Origin: S015-6 sp964384945
GTDB lineage: Bacteria; Desulfobacterota; DSWW01
Length of the DNA stretch: 64,000 nt
Assembly (NCBI GenBank): GCA_964384945.1
Contig: CAYLMK010000012.1
Span: 62,001-126,000, forward strand
Reading direction: 5' to 3'
Below the pieces are notes generated by a model. That model ran no database searches, was not told the origin of the DNA, and saw only the letters and a program-made list of their open reading frames with translations. Both the position numbers and the translations under genes were made by a program. Below, one piece after another: positions 43,612-52,251 of the stretch (its first letter is position 1; the number at the start of each line of letters is the position of its first letter).

Positions 43612-45612
43612 ATGGGTGCCGGCTACACGGGCAAAGTGCTGGTGGTGGACCTCACGCGGCGTGAGGCGGAGACGATGGATCTCGGGGACGACGTGTACAG
43701 GAACTACCTGGGCGGCTACGGGCTGGGTGCCCGAATCCTCTTCGACCTCATCCCGAAGGGGGCGGACCCCCTGGGGCCGTATAACGTGCTGGGCCTGACC
43801 CCCGGCCTGCTGACCGGTACTCCGGCCCTGTTCAGCGGAAGATACATGGCGGTCGGCAAGTCCCCTCTGACCGGAGGGTGGGGCGACGCAAACGGCGGAG
43901 GCACCTTCGGCCCTGCCATCAAGCGGGCAGGATGGGACGGCCTCTTCTTCAAGGGGCAGGCGGACGGTCCGGTCTATGTCTGGATCCGGGACGGGAAGGT
44001 CGAAATCCGGGACGCGCGAGCCCTCTGGGGAAAGTCGGTCAAAGAGACGGAGGCGGCCCTGGCGGAGGAAATCCAGGAGAAGAATATCCACGCAGCATGC
44101 ATCGGGCCCTCGGGCGAGAAGCTCTCGCTGATCTCCGGGATCTTCAACGACGGCGGCCGATGTGCCGCCCGTTCCGGACTCGGTGCTGTGATGGGTTCCA
44201 AGAGGCTCAAGGCCGTGGTCGTCAAGGGGAGCAAAAAGGTGGAGGTCCGGGATCCGGAAGCCCTGAAGGCGGCCAACCGGGAGTTTCTGGCCCTTCTGAA
44301 TACCAGTCCCCAGGCCAGAATGTTCGGCAAGCTCCCGGGCCTGGGAGGCGTGGCGCGCTTTCTCGGGCGCTTCTTCGGCAAGGCGCGGTTCCACACCAAG
44401 ACGATGCCGCCCTTGCTGAAGAGCCTGCTCGAACAGTATGGGACGCCCGGATTTCTGGGTTTCTACTGTGCCACGGGAGAGGCCCCGATCCGCAACTGGG
44501 GCGGAGTCTCCGGCGAGTGTTTCCCGCCGGAAAAGGCGGCCCGGATTTCGGACGACGCCGTGGTCGGCCTCGAGGTCAAGAAATACCACTGTGCGAACTG
44601 CCCGGTCGGTTGCGGGGGGATCATCAAGGTCGAGGAGGGGCCCTGGCCCCTGGAGGAATCCCACAAGCCGGAATACGAGACCCTCGCGGCCTTCGGCAGC
44701 ATGTGCCTGGTGGATGATCTTCGGGCCATCTGTCAGGCCAATCATTTGTGCAACATGGCGGGGATGGACACGATCTCCGCAGGGTCGGCGATCGCCTTTG
44801 CGATGGAATGCTACGAGCACGGAATCCTCACGCGGGAGGACACCGACGGGATCGATCTGGTGTGGGGCGACGCCGGTGCGATGCTGGCGCTTCTCGAGAA
44901 GATGATTGCCAGGGAGGGCCTCGGCGACCTGCTGGCGGACGGCGTCAGGCGGGCCGCCGAGAGGATCGGGAAGGGGTCGGCCGGGTACGCCATGCATTCC
45001 GGCGGGCAGGAGGTGGGCTACCACGACCCTCGAATCGATCCCGGCTTTGCAACCGCCTACCAGTGCGAGCCTACGCCGGGCCGCCATACGATTGCCGCGT
45101 ATTCGTACCAGGAGTTGCTGGATCTCCACAAGATTTTCCCCGGGGAGCGGGTCAAGGCCGTGCCGCAGGTCATCCACAAGGGATGGAGTCACAAGCCTCA
45201 AGGCAAGGCCAGGTTGCAGGCCTTGAACAGCAAGTACATCCAGCTCGTGAACAGCGCCGGGCTGTGCGAGTTCGGTTCCCTGATGGGCGGGCCGAAATTT
45301 CCGATCTTCCGATGGATCAACGCGGCCACGGGCTGGAACCTTCCGAACGAGAGCTACCTCGTGATCGGCGAGCGTATCGAGACCCTGCGCCAGGCCTTCA
45401 ACGCCCGCGAGGGAGTGGGGCCGTTCCGGATGTCGGACAGGCTCAAAGGCGAACCGCCTCTGGCCTCCGGACCCCTGAGGGGGATTACCCTGAACATGGA
45501 GGATCTTGCCAGGGAATTCTATGAAGAATTCCAATGGGACCCGAAGACCGCCGTGCCGCGGAAAGAGGCCCTGGAGAGGCTCGGGCTCTCGGACGTTGCG
45601 AAGGCCCTGTAG
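43612..45612 (+). CDS. Aldehyde:ferredoxin oxidoreductase family protein
   Basis: 666 residues, tungsten or molybdenum bis-pyranopterin enzyme that oxidises aldehydes or reduces acids with ferredoxin. The N-terminal domain has YTGKVLVVDL and NGGGTFGPAIKRAGWDGLFF. The [4Fe-4S] ligands are in YHCANCPVGCGG with a later Cys in GSMCLVDD, and AGMDTISAGSAIAFAMECYEHG plus DPGFATAYQCEPTP are cofactor contacts. GGAAAGGGGGAAGG precedes ATG 43612. Substrate not determined. The DUF362 ferredoxin gene is directly upstream. Confidence 0.9.
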   Translation: MGAGYTGKVLVVDLTRREAETMDLGDDVYRNYLGGYGLGARILFDLIPKGADPLGPYNVLGLTPGLLTGTPALFSGRYMAVGKSPLTGGWGDANGGGTFGPAIKRAGWDGLFFKGQADGPVYVWIRDGKVEIRDARALWGKSVKETEAALAEEIQEKNIHAACIGPSGEKLSLISGIFNDGGRCAARSGLGAVMGSKRLKAVVVKGSKKVEVRDPEALKAANREFLALLNTSPQARMFGKLPGLGGVARFLGRFFGKARFHTKTMPPLLKSLLEQYGTPGFLGFYCATGEAPIRNWGGVSGECFPPEKAARISDDAVVGLEVKKYHCANCPVGCGGIIKVEEGPWPLEESHKPEYETLAAFGSMCLVDDLRAICQANHLCNMAGMDTISAGSAIAFAMECYEHGILTREDTDGIDLVWGDAGAMLALLEKMIAREGLGDLLADGVRRAAERIGKGSAGYAMHSGGQEVGYHDPRIDPGFATAYQCEPTPGRHTIAAYSYQELLDLHKIFPGERVKAVPQVIHKGWSHKPQGKARLQALNSKYIQLVNSAGLCEFGSLMGGPKFPIFRWINAATGWNLPNESYLVIGERIETLRQAFNAREGVGPFRMSDRLKGEPPLASGPLRGITLNMEDLAREFYEEFQWDPKTAVPRKEALERLGLSDVAKAL

Positions 45613-45670
45613 TCCGTAGCCCATGGCCCGGCCGCCGGCCGCGCCGGGCCGCATCGCCTGGCGTAGCAGG

Positions 45671-46036
45671 TCAGAGCTTGAAGGCGCGGCCGAGGTAGAC
45701 GCAGAGGGCGAGGGACAGAAGGCCTGCAAGGACGAGCGAGACAGGGAATTTGTGCCTCTTTTGCTGGATTCCCGTCAGGTAGACGAGAAGGCCCGCAAGG
45801 GCGGACCCGACTCCGGCAAGCAGGACCGGCCTTGCATGCCGGATCAAATCCAGGTTCCAATGCTGGCGGGTCGATGTGAAGTACAGTTGGTCATAGAAGG
45901 TGTTCGGTTCCGGCTTGGCGAGGCCGAAGAGGCATGTCCCCGCCGCGAGAAACAGCCACCCTCCGACCGAGAGCGCGACGATCAGCACCCGCCCGATGCC
46001 CTCCTTGCCGGCTGCCTCCCTGCGTTCGACTGCCAT
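45671..46036 (-). CDS. Small membrane protein
   Basis: 121 residues with three hydrophobic segments: VLIVALSVGGWLFLAAGTCLF, ARPVLLAGVGSALAGLLVYLT and FPVSLVLAGLLSLALCVYLG. No family recognised. Its N-terminus is in the cytoplasm if the positive-inside rule holds. It stands alone, convergent with AOR and divergent from the ferritin-like gene. Confidence 0.55.
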   Translation of the reverse strand: MAVERREAAGKEGIGRVLIVALSVGGWLFLAAGTCLFGLAKPEPNTFYDQLYFTSTRQHWNLDLIRHARPVLLAGVGSALAGLLVYLTGIQQKRHKFPVSLVLAGLLSLALCVYLGRAFKL

Positions 46037-46307
46037 GGGACCGCCCGATTGGGTGAATGACCGCTTGTGAGAAGGTCAGATACCACAGGCCCTCCGGAAC
46101 ATGCAAGTCGGAGTGGCGGGCCTGCAGGTCGTGCGCCTGCGGTCCCGGCCGGGTGCGCCGGCCTCTGCCCGCATTCGATCTGTGGGCAGGGCTTGATCGT
46201 TGACAAGCCCGCTTGCCTGCTGCTAGAGTCCGGACGGGTTGGGAAGCAAGGCTCGTCTTACAAGGAAAGAAATCCTCGGATAGGGTCCCACGCGGAGGCT
46301 CGGCGGC

Positions 46308-46832
46308 ATGAACGAGAAGGATCGACTCAACGCCCTGGAGACGGCCCTCAACAACGAGATGAGGGAAAGGGCCTTTTACCTGAGGCATGCGGCGAGGACA
46401 AAAAACCCTGTCGGAAAGGCCATGTTCAAGCAGATCGGCGACGAAGAACTGGAGCACTACGAGCGCCTCAAGGAGTTGCACGCCAAGTGGGAGAGGCAGG
46501 AGAAATGGCCCGAGACGGTTCCCCTCAAGGTCAAGGGGACGGTCGTCAAGGATCTCCTGATGGACTCGGTCAGGAGCGTGGATGTGAAAAGCGGGGGGGA
46601 CGACGACGACCTGGAGGCGGTCCGGATTGCGATCGAGTTCGAGGCGAAGGGCGCCAGGGGCTACGCAATGCTCCGGGACAGCGTCCGGAACCCGCAGGAA
46701 AAGGAGTTTTTCTCCCTGCTCGCCCAGATCGAGAACGAACACTACCTGTCCCTGAAGGACGTGGAGGAATTCCTGACCGACCCCGAGTCTTACTTCCGAA
46801 GGAGAGAGCACCACGGCCTTGACGGCGCCTGA
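46308..46832 (+). CDS. Ferritin-like diiron protein (rubrerythrin erythrin domain)
   Basis: 174 residues, four-helix bundle. LETALNNEMRERAFYLRHA and IGDEELEHYERLKELH give the first Glu and ExxH ligands, and IAIEFEAKGARGYAML with LLAQIENEHYLSLKDVEEF give the second set. No rubredoxin domain is present. It is likely a peroxide or oxygen scavenger, as in other strict anaerobes. The preceding 271 bases (46037-46307) contain its promoter region and nothing else obvious. Confidence 0.88.
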   Translation: MNEKDRLNALETALNNEMRERAFYLRHAARTKNPVGKAMFKQIGDEELEHYERLKELHAKWERQEKWPETVPLKVKGTVVKDLLMDSVRSVDVKSGGDDDDLEAVRIAIEFEAKGARGYAMLRDSVRNPQEKEFFSLLAQIENEHYLSLKDVEEFLTDPESYFRRREHHGLDGA

Positions 46833-46869
46833 CCGTACCGCGGCCGATTCCCGCCGTCCCTGATCGGCT

Positions 46870-48111
46870 TCATGACCCCTTCCGCAGGTCCAGGGCCGCC
46901 TTGACGATCCGGCTGTTTCGTTTGTTCAGAAGATCCTTGAGCGCTTTCCGGTAGTCGGCGAGCGGGTAGGCCTGCACCGGAATCGGGTCGAGCCGGATGC
47001 GTCCCGTTTCGATCATCTCCAGGGCGATCTCGAAGGCATGACGTCGCCTTCCTTCCACCGTCTCCATACCGTAGCTCAGGGACCCGATCAACCGGACCTC
47101 CTTCCAGAAAAGCAGGCTCCACTCGAACCGCTTTGGCGGACTTGCCCCTACCAGGATGACCCTTCCCCTCTGGTTCGCCCAGTACGAGCTTCTCTGGATC
47201 GTGCTTGCCGAGCCGACGCAGTCATAGGTCACATCGAATCCGCCCACAAAGAAGGGCTTGCCGAACCGGGGAGCGTACTGCCGCGCGCCCAACTCCTGGG
47301 CCAGCAGGGCCGCCGTCTTGGTGTCCTCCGTCTCGCCGATGACCCGGTCCGCCCCTAGGCACAGGGCCAGTTCGCGCTGGAAGGGGTGGCGGGCGACCGC
47401 GTATATCCTGCAGGGAATGTCCAGGGCCCGCAGCACCTGGACGATGCACAGTCCGATGATGCCGGCCCCGAAGACGAGCACGCGGTGCCCCGGCTCGGGC
47501 GGGGCGAGCAACACGGCGTGCAGGGCCACGCAGAGGGGATCCAGCAGCACGGCCTGCTCGTCCGGGATCCTGTCCGGGACCCCGAAGAGCTGAGATCGGT
47601 GGGCCACCAGGTATTCACTGAATCCCCCGCCCGTCCGGTTGTTCGTTCCGATGCATTGACCGGGGGGCAGGCTGCCGGATGCCAGGTTGCCGCACAGGGA
47701 GAAATCACCCCTTTCGCAGGCCGCGCACGGAGGCGAAATCCCACGGGGCGCGCACGACAGGATGGGGTAGACCGCCACCCGCGCCCCCTTGCGAAAGCCC
47801 GCCGCTTCCTTTCCCGGGTGGTCGACCTCTCCCACGATCTCGTGGCCCAGATACATGGGAAACGAGATGAATTGCGATATGGGGTTGTCGAGGCTTCCCT
47901 TCAGCGTGATGGCGGCCAGGTCGCTCCCGCAGATGCCCGCGAGCCGAGGCCTCACTCGGACCCACTCCTCCGTGGGGAGTTCGGGGACCGGGGCTTCCCG
48001 GTAAATGAGCGGCGAGATCGGGCTCCAGAAAACGCTTCTCGAAAAAAGGGAGACGACCTTGGTAGGGATTGCTCTTGGCAGGCTGGGATCGAAAAGAAGC
48101 GCCTTCATCAT
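46870..48111 (-). CDS. Zinc-dependent alcohol dehydrogenase family protein
   Basis: 413 residues, medium-chain dehydrogenase/reductase. GICGSDLAAI holds the catalytic zinc Cys, YLGHEIVGEV its His, CAACERGDFSLC part of the structural-zinc lobe (with fewer Cys than classical ADHs), and VFGAGIIGLCIVQVL the NAD(P) fold. It ends in an MDR C-terminal helix. Sequence length is longer than most MDR proteins owing to an N-terminal insert (SVFWSPISPLIYREAP) seen in some Desulfobacterota members. Substrate unknown. Confidence 0.85.
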   Translation of the reverse strand: MMKALLFDPSLPRAIPTKVVSLFSRSVFWSPISPLIYREAPVPELPTEEWVRVRPRLAGICGSDLAAITLKGSLDNPISQFISFPMYLGHEIVGEVDHPGKEAAGFRKGARVAVYPILSCAPRGISPPCAACERGDFSLCGNLASGSLPPGQCIGTNNRTGGGFSEYLVAHRSQLFGVPDRIPDEQAVLLDPLCVALHAVLLAPPEPGHRVLVFGAGIIGLCIVQVLRALDIPCRIYAVARHPFQRELALCLGADRVIGETEDTKTAALLAQELGARQYAPRFGKPFFVGGFDVTYDCVGSASTIQRSSYWANQRGRVILVGASPPKRFEWSLLFWKEVRLIGSLSYGMETVEGRRRHAFEIALEMIETGRIRLDPIPVQAYPLADYRKALKDLLNKRNSRIVKAALDLRKGS

Positions 48112-48356
48112 GATGCCGGCATCCTACAGCAAAAACCCGAGGAGCGTCCAGATCCTCGTCCCGGCGTTCCCTGTGCGTGCCGACCGCGCTCGGGCGTGCA
48201 TCCGGGTTCCGCGGAATTCGAAAGAGGCCGGACCCATGCACGCAGGACCGGAGGAACCGGATCGGCTCGCGTCGAACCCGTTTCGCCGGCGGGATCATCG
48301 AATGGATGTAGCTTTGATTTCCGATAACCACGCTCCTGTTCGAAGGAGGACCTGAA

Positions 48357-48698
48357 ATGAAAGGAAACGTTTGTCTGTCCGTTCGGCTTTCCGCCGTTCT
48401 GGCGGTCTCTCTCCTCTTCCCGTTCCTGCCCCTGCACGCAGAGGGAGAGGACCAGGCAAAGGCCCAGGCCCTGTGCCCGATCATGGGGGGACCGGTCGAC
48501 AGGACGGCCTACGTGGACTACGAGGGGAAGCGGGTCTACTTCTGCTGCAAGGGTTGCGCATCCGAGTTTCTGAAAGACCCCGGGAAACACATCCAGAAGA
48601 TGGAGTCGCAGGGGATCGTTCTGGAACGAGTGCCCGAGAGCGGAAAGGGGGCGGACCACCGCGGCGAGGGTGACTCCCACGGGGACCATCCCGGATGA
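48357..48698 (+). CDS. Secreted YHS-domain protein
   Basis: 113 residues. Signal peptide (VRLSAVLAVSLLFPFLPLHA) then one YHS/TRASH domain: LCPIMGGPVDRTAYVDY, with Cys40, and YFCCKGCASEFLKDPGKH with Cys63, Cys64 and Cys67. The family binds heavy metals (for example copper or mercury) or other ligands in the periplasm. The tail is His/Asp-rich (DHRGEGDSHGDHPG), also suited to metal binding. It is divergent from the ADH gene across a 245-base spacer. Confidence 0.85.
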   Translation: MKGNVCLSVRLSAVLAVSLLFPFLPLHAEGEDQAKAQALCPIMGGPVDRTAYVDYEGKRVYFCCKGCASEFLKDPGKHIQKMESQGIVLERVPESGKGADHRGEGDSHGDHPG

Positions 48699-48859
48699 TT
48701 CTTTCTGCTCCGCGGTTCGCCCTGCGCGCTCTTCCGGCGGCCTGCAAGACCGTAAGGCGCTGACCCTATCGACCCCTGTTGCCCGGCGCTTGGAAAAGGG
48801 TTAAAAGGGGCCGAGAGCGTCCGCGACCTGCAATCCCTTTCCAGTGAGGTGTGCGCATC

Positions 48860-50005
48860 ATGGGCCAGAACCGCTCTAGTCCGTTTGCCGGACCCACCCC
48901 CGGCCTCCGAATCAAGCAGGGAGGTCCGCCGCTGCGGCGGCCGGACCCGGCGGAGGCCGCCCGGTTCCCGGAACAGGCCAGGCAGATCATTTCCGGGACG
49001 TGGGAGTCGCAGGCCGTCTCTCTGGAGGCAGGGGCCTACAGCACGGAGTGGGTCCAAGGCAGGCACTTCCTGCTCGTAGGGGCGACCGGTTCCGGTCTGG
49101 GAGGTGCCCTGGCAACGGCCGTGCTCAACCTTCTCCGGGATTCCGGGAGCCTGACCATCGTGGCGAGGGACCTGAAGAAGTCTCTGGGTTATGAAACCGC
49201 GCTGGTCATGAAAGGGAAGGCGGAGCAGGCAGGGTTGGGCAGGAGGTTTCAATGGCTGAACACGGGTGCGGCGCTGGAGGGCGAACGGCTCGAGAAGATC
49301 GTCCAGGCCCTGAACGAAGCGGGAGCGGACCGGGTGATCTACGTAAATACGGTGGCGGCGGCCATGTCCGGCCTGCTGCCGGGCCGTCCGGCCGTATTCG
49401 TGAAAGACGTGGATGCGGAAGGCCTCTTCGAATGGGAATTGACGCCCCTTGACGAGCGGAGCATCGAGGCCACGAAGTTCACGATGGGCACGATGGCGGT
49501 TGAACTGGCGGATGCCCTTGAAAAGGCCGGGGTCGGAGTGGAGGCGGCTGGCTTCGCGGACTGGCGCGGGAGCCTGGACCGGAGCAGCCGGGATCCTGCC
49601 TCTCCCGACTACGGCCGGCAGGGTGCCTACTCCACCAGCCTGTACCTTCCCAAAGAGATCCTGCAGGCAGCCACTTCTTCCGCCTACCGGAAGGGGAGGC
49701 CGACCCTGGACTTCTTCCTGCCGGTCATGAAGACCCAGGCCCTGAGCATGGTGCCGGGCGGGACGGCCATGGCGAGGCTCTACGAAACCTTGATGGAAAA
49801 AGAGGGCATCCGGCCCATCTACCCGCCCGAACTCGCTCTGGGCGTGCTGGACCGGATCGGCAGGGCCCTTCAGGGCCGAAACGAGAACCCCTTCCCGAGA
49901 CTCGATCTGCACGAGGCCTCCCTGGACCTGTGGTTCCTCGAGGTGCTCACCCGCCTCAACGAGGACGAGAGCAGCGACTTCTACTTCAGGCGGTGGATTC
50001 CGTGA
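48860..50005 (+). CDS. FabV-like trans-2-enoyl reductase
   Basis: 381 residues from ATG 48860 (GTG 48851 is possible). A Rossmann dinucleotide loop is FLLVGATGSGLGGALAT. The segment KTQALSMVPGGTAMARLYETLMEKEGI resembles the conserved TQA-S-x-x-PV...MKEKG stretch after the active site of FabV enoyl-ACP reductases. FabV's Y-x8-K catalytic pair is not clear; a possible Tyr is in GAYSTSLYLPKEIL. It may reduce enoyl-thioesters with NAD(P)H, but the assignment rests on partial resemblance. Its stop overlaps the next gene's start (GTGA). Confidence 0.6.
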   Translation: MGQNRSSPFAGPTPGLRIKQGGPPLRRPDPAEAARFPEQARQIISGTWESQAVSLEAGAYSTEWVQGRHFLLVGATGSGLGGALATAVLNLLRDSGSLTIVARDLKKSLGYETALVMKGKAEQAGLGRRFQWLNTGAALEGERLEKIVQALNEAGADRVIYVNTVAAAMSGLLPGRPAVFVKDVDAEGLFEWELTPLDERSIEATKFTMGTMAVELADALEKAGVGVEAAGFADWRGSLDRSSRDPASPDYGRQGAYSTSLYLPKEILQAATSSAYRKGRPTLDFFLPVMKTQALSMVPGGTAMARLYETLMEKEGIRPIYPPELALGVLDRIGRALQGRNENPFPRLDLHEASLDLWFLEVLTRLNEDESSDFYFRRWIP

Positions 50006-50205
50006 GATGCCGGATTCACCCGGAGGAGGAGGCGGTGGCGGTCTGCCAGAAGTTCGGCTACGGCTATTGCCGCCGCTGCTGCCATGCCCCTCCGGAAGGC
50101 CCGGGCTGTGCCTGCTCATCGCCGAGGGACCATTGCAGGTTCAGGAAGGAATGCCTGGTCTACTTCGCGGAAAGGAGGGCGAAGAGGGGCCTCGAGGGGA
50201 TGTAG
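50002..50205 (+). CDS. Small Cys-rich protein
   Basis: 67 residues from GTG 50002, coupled to the FabV-like gene by a GTGA overlap. Twelve residues in HPEEEAVAVCQKFGYGYCRRCC and following are arranged as a B-box-like or treble-clef zinc site (CQKFGYGYCRRCC, then CACSSPRDHCRFRKEC), so it probably binds zinc. No family recognised. The pattern of HPEEEAVAVC resembles the start of B-box zinc domains in bacterial membrane proteins. Confidence 0.55.
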   Translation: MRCRIHPEEEAVAVCQKFGYGYCRRCCHAPPEGPGCACSSPRDHCRFRKECLVYFAERRAKRGLEGM

Positions 50206-50293
50206 GTCGTTATGCAGCTTGCCGGTGAACTCGCATCCGGAACCGACCTGTCGCCGAGAAATGCCCCGGGCGTCCAGGTCCGAGCTTTCTTTC

Positions 50294-51547
50294 TCAAAGA
50301 ATCGGCAGATTCCCCCGATCGTCGAATCGCCACTCCATCGGCCCCTCCAGAAGATCCACGGGCCTTGACAGGTTCTTGAGCAGACTCTCGGAGACCTGCA
50401 GCTCCTCCAGGCGCAGGGTGTTCGGGATCCGGGCCATCCTGAGCGTCTCCAGGTCGGGGTGGCCGCAGGTCAGCACCGCGGCCTCGATGGCTTCGCGGTC
50501 GCTGGGAAGGGCAAGGGGTACGCGGATCCGTTCGACAAACGTGCTCGCCATCGCGTTCGCCTGCATGCCGGCGAGGTCCATGGCGTCGACCACGGCGCGG
50601 GTGGTCACATCGGCGAGCCCGAGACCGTACGCATTCCCCTTGCTCCCCGGCGAGAGCCTGAGCACCGCGATCCGCTTGACGCGCGGCCTCTCCGGTTCCC
50701 GCTCTCCGGAGATAAAACGGCGGCCGATCACGTGTGTGTCCATGCCCGTGCCGGAGAGGTCCTTCCCGAGGGCATCGACGACCAGCACATCCGCCTCCTC
50801 GAAGGGAAGCATGGGCCGCGACCGCCTGGCCAGGGCGAGAAGCCCGGGCTCGCGTGCGAGAATCTCCTCGGCGGGAATCACCTCGATCCTTTTCAGCCGA
50901 TCGACGCCGTTCTCGATCAGGGCAATGCCTGCTAGGACCTTCGTGCGGCTGAGGACCGCCTCGGCCATCCTCGGGACGAGGCCGGGGATGGACTTCGCGC
51001 CCTGCGCGTGCACCATGGCAGCCCCCCGGCGGCCGCCGAGCCCCACGGCGAGCATTTTTGCCAGGCCGCTTTCGTACTCCCCGGTGTAGCTGGTGTGCGG
51101 CTTGATGCGGTTGACAACGACGATGCCGTCAGCCCTCGCGGCCGCGCGCAGGCAGTGGACGGGCAATCCTTCGACCTCGCCGAGCACGAGGATTTCCGGA
51201 TCCTCCTCGACCGGAGCGCCCACCGTTTCCGGTGTGATCCCGAGAGCAGCCAGCAGACTCACAGGCCCCTTCGGGGGCTGCCCGCCGTGCGAGCCCATCG
51301 CAGGGACGAGGAACGCATGCGCGCCCCGGCTTCGCAGCCATGCAACCGTCAGTCGAAGCACTTCCTGAATACGGTCGATTCCCCGGCTCCCTGCGGTGAC
51401 CGCCACGCGCATGCCCGGGCGGATGCGCTCCGCCGGGATGCCGGTCGACAGACCCCTCTGAAGGGCGCCGGGCAGATCCGCGACCTCCTCGGTGTCGACG
51501 GCCTGCCGGATGCGGTACAGGGAGGGCAGGGCGAGCGGCTCCTTCAT
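50294..51547 (-). CDS. LarA/DUF2088-like protein
   Basis: 417 residues. VAVTAGSRGIDRIQEVLRL and FLVPAMGSHGG match the N-terminal nucleotide-like loop of the DUF2088/LarA lactate racemase superfamily, and VVVNRIKPHTSYTGEYESGLAKMLAVGLGGRRGA matches its signature core. The nickel-pincer ligands of true LarA are not obviously all present, so activity may differ. It is coupled to the upstream membrane gene by an ATGA overlap. The larB/C/E cofactor genes are not in view. Confidence 0.75.
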   Translation of the reverse strand: MKEPLALPSLYRIRQAVDTEEVADLPGALQRGLSTGIPAERIRPGMRVAVTAGSRGIDRIQEVLRLTVAWLRSRGAHAFLVPAMGSHGGQPPKGPVSLLAALGITPETVGAPVEEDPEILVLGEVEGLPVHCLRAAARADGIVVVNRIKPHTSYTGEYESGLAKMLAVGLGGRRGAAMVHAQGAKSIPGLVPRMAEAVLSRTKVLAGIALIENGVDRLKRIEVIPAEEILAREPGLLALARRSRPMLPFEEADVLVVDALGKDLSGTGMDTHVIGRRFISGEREPERPRVKRIAVLRLSPGSKGNAYGLGLADVTTRAVVDAMDLAGMQANAMASTFVERIRVPLALPSDREAIEAAVLTCGHPDLETLRMARIPNTLRLEELQVSESLLKNLSRPVDLLEGPMEWRFDDRGNLPIL

Positions 51548-52158
51548 GATGCCACCGGATCATCATCGTATGCGGATGCCAGGGCCAGCAATTGAAACGG
51601 GCAAACCAGATAGTGCAACAGGCCCGCGGGAGGAAGCACCACCGAAAGGCCGAAGATCGCCAGCGGGGGCAGAAGAAAGACGCAGACCGTGAAACCGAGG
51701 CGAGGCAGGAAACCGTCCCGGGTCGTCACCCGCACCCTGCTTTCTCTCATCGCTCCCCAGAGGCCCATTCCCGCATCCACGATCAGGGCCGGTACGTACA
51801 TCCACCAAGTAGCCAGTGAGACGAGCAGGGCAAGGGCAGGGATGCAGGTCCACCAGGCGAAGGCCACCATCGCAGGAAGGAGCACGCCCGTCCCGACCCA
51901 GCCGAGCACGAGGAGGAGGCTCAACAGAAGGAGGCTGCCCAGGTTTCGAAATCCCGCGGCGAGGTCACCCAGACCGGGGGCTCGTGCCGTACGTTTGTCC
52001 AGAAGGGCCACGTTCAGAAAGCCCCCGATCAGCGGCCCGGCCAGGAGGCCGAAGCTGAACAGGCTTCCGTAAGCCACGACCGCTCCCATTCCAAGATACA
52101 GCAGGGCCCTTGAGGAGAACAGCTTCATCGCTGTCTGCATGTGTTTCCACGTCTCCAT
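51544..52158 (-). CDS. Multi-span membrane protein
   Basis: 204 residues with about five or six hydrophobic segments (for example LYLGMGAVVAYGSLFSFGLLAG, LLLLSLLLVLGWVGTGVLL, FTVCVFLLPPLAIFGLSVVLP). No family recognised. ATG 52158 follows GGGAAGG; ATG 52182 is possible. Its stop overlaps the start of the LarA-like gene, and it diverges from the glucose-6-phosphate isomerase gene across a 93-base spacer. Confidence 0.6.
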   Translation of the reverse strand: METWKHMQTAMKLFSSRALLYLGMGAVVAYGSLFSFGLLAGPLIGGFLNVALLDKRTARAPGLGDLAAGFRNLGSLLLLSLLLVLGWVGTGVLLPAMVAFAWWTCIPALALLVSLATWWMYVPALIVDAGMGLWGAMRESRVRVTTRDGFLPRLGFTVCVFLLPPLAIFGLSVVLPPAGLLHYLVCPFQLLALASAYDDDPVAS

Positions 52159-52187
52159 GCCTTCCCGCGTTCTCCTCTGCAATCGCT

Positions 52188-52216
52188 TTGTCCGGCCATT
52201 GTATTTCAGCTAGAAT
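52188..52216 (+). promoter_or_regulatory. Promoter of the isomerase gene
   Basis: TTGTCC at 52188-52193, 17-base spacer, TAGAAT at 52211-52216. Transcription would start near 52223, 29 bases before the GTG at 52252, with AAAGGAG in between. Confidence 0.6.
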
Positions 52217-52251
52217 GAAAATCAAACGTCAAGCCGGAAAGGAGAACCCCC

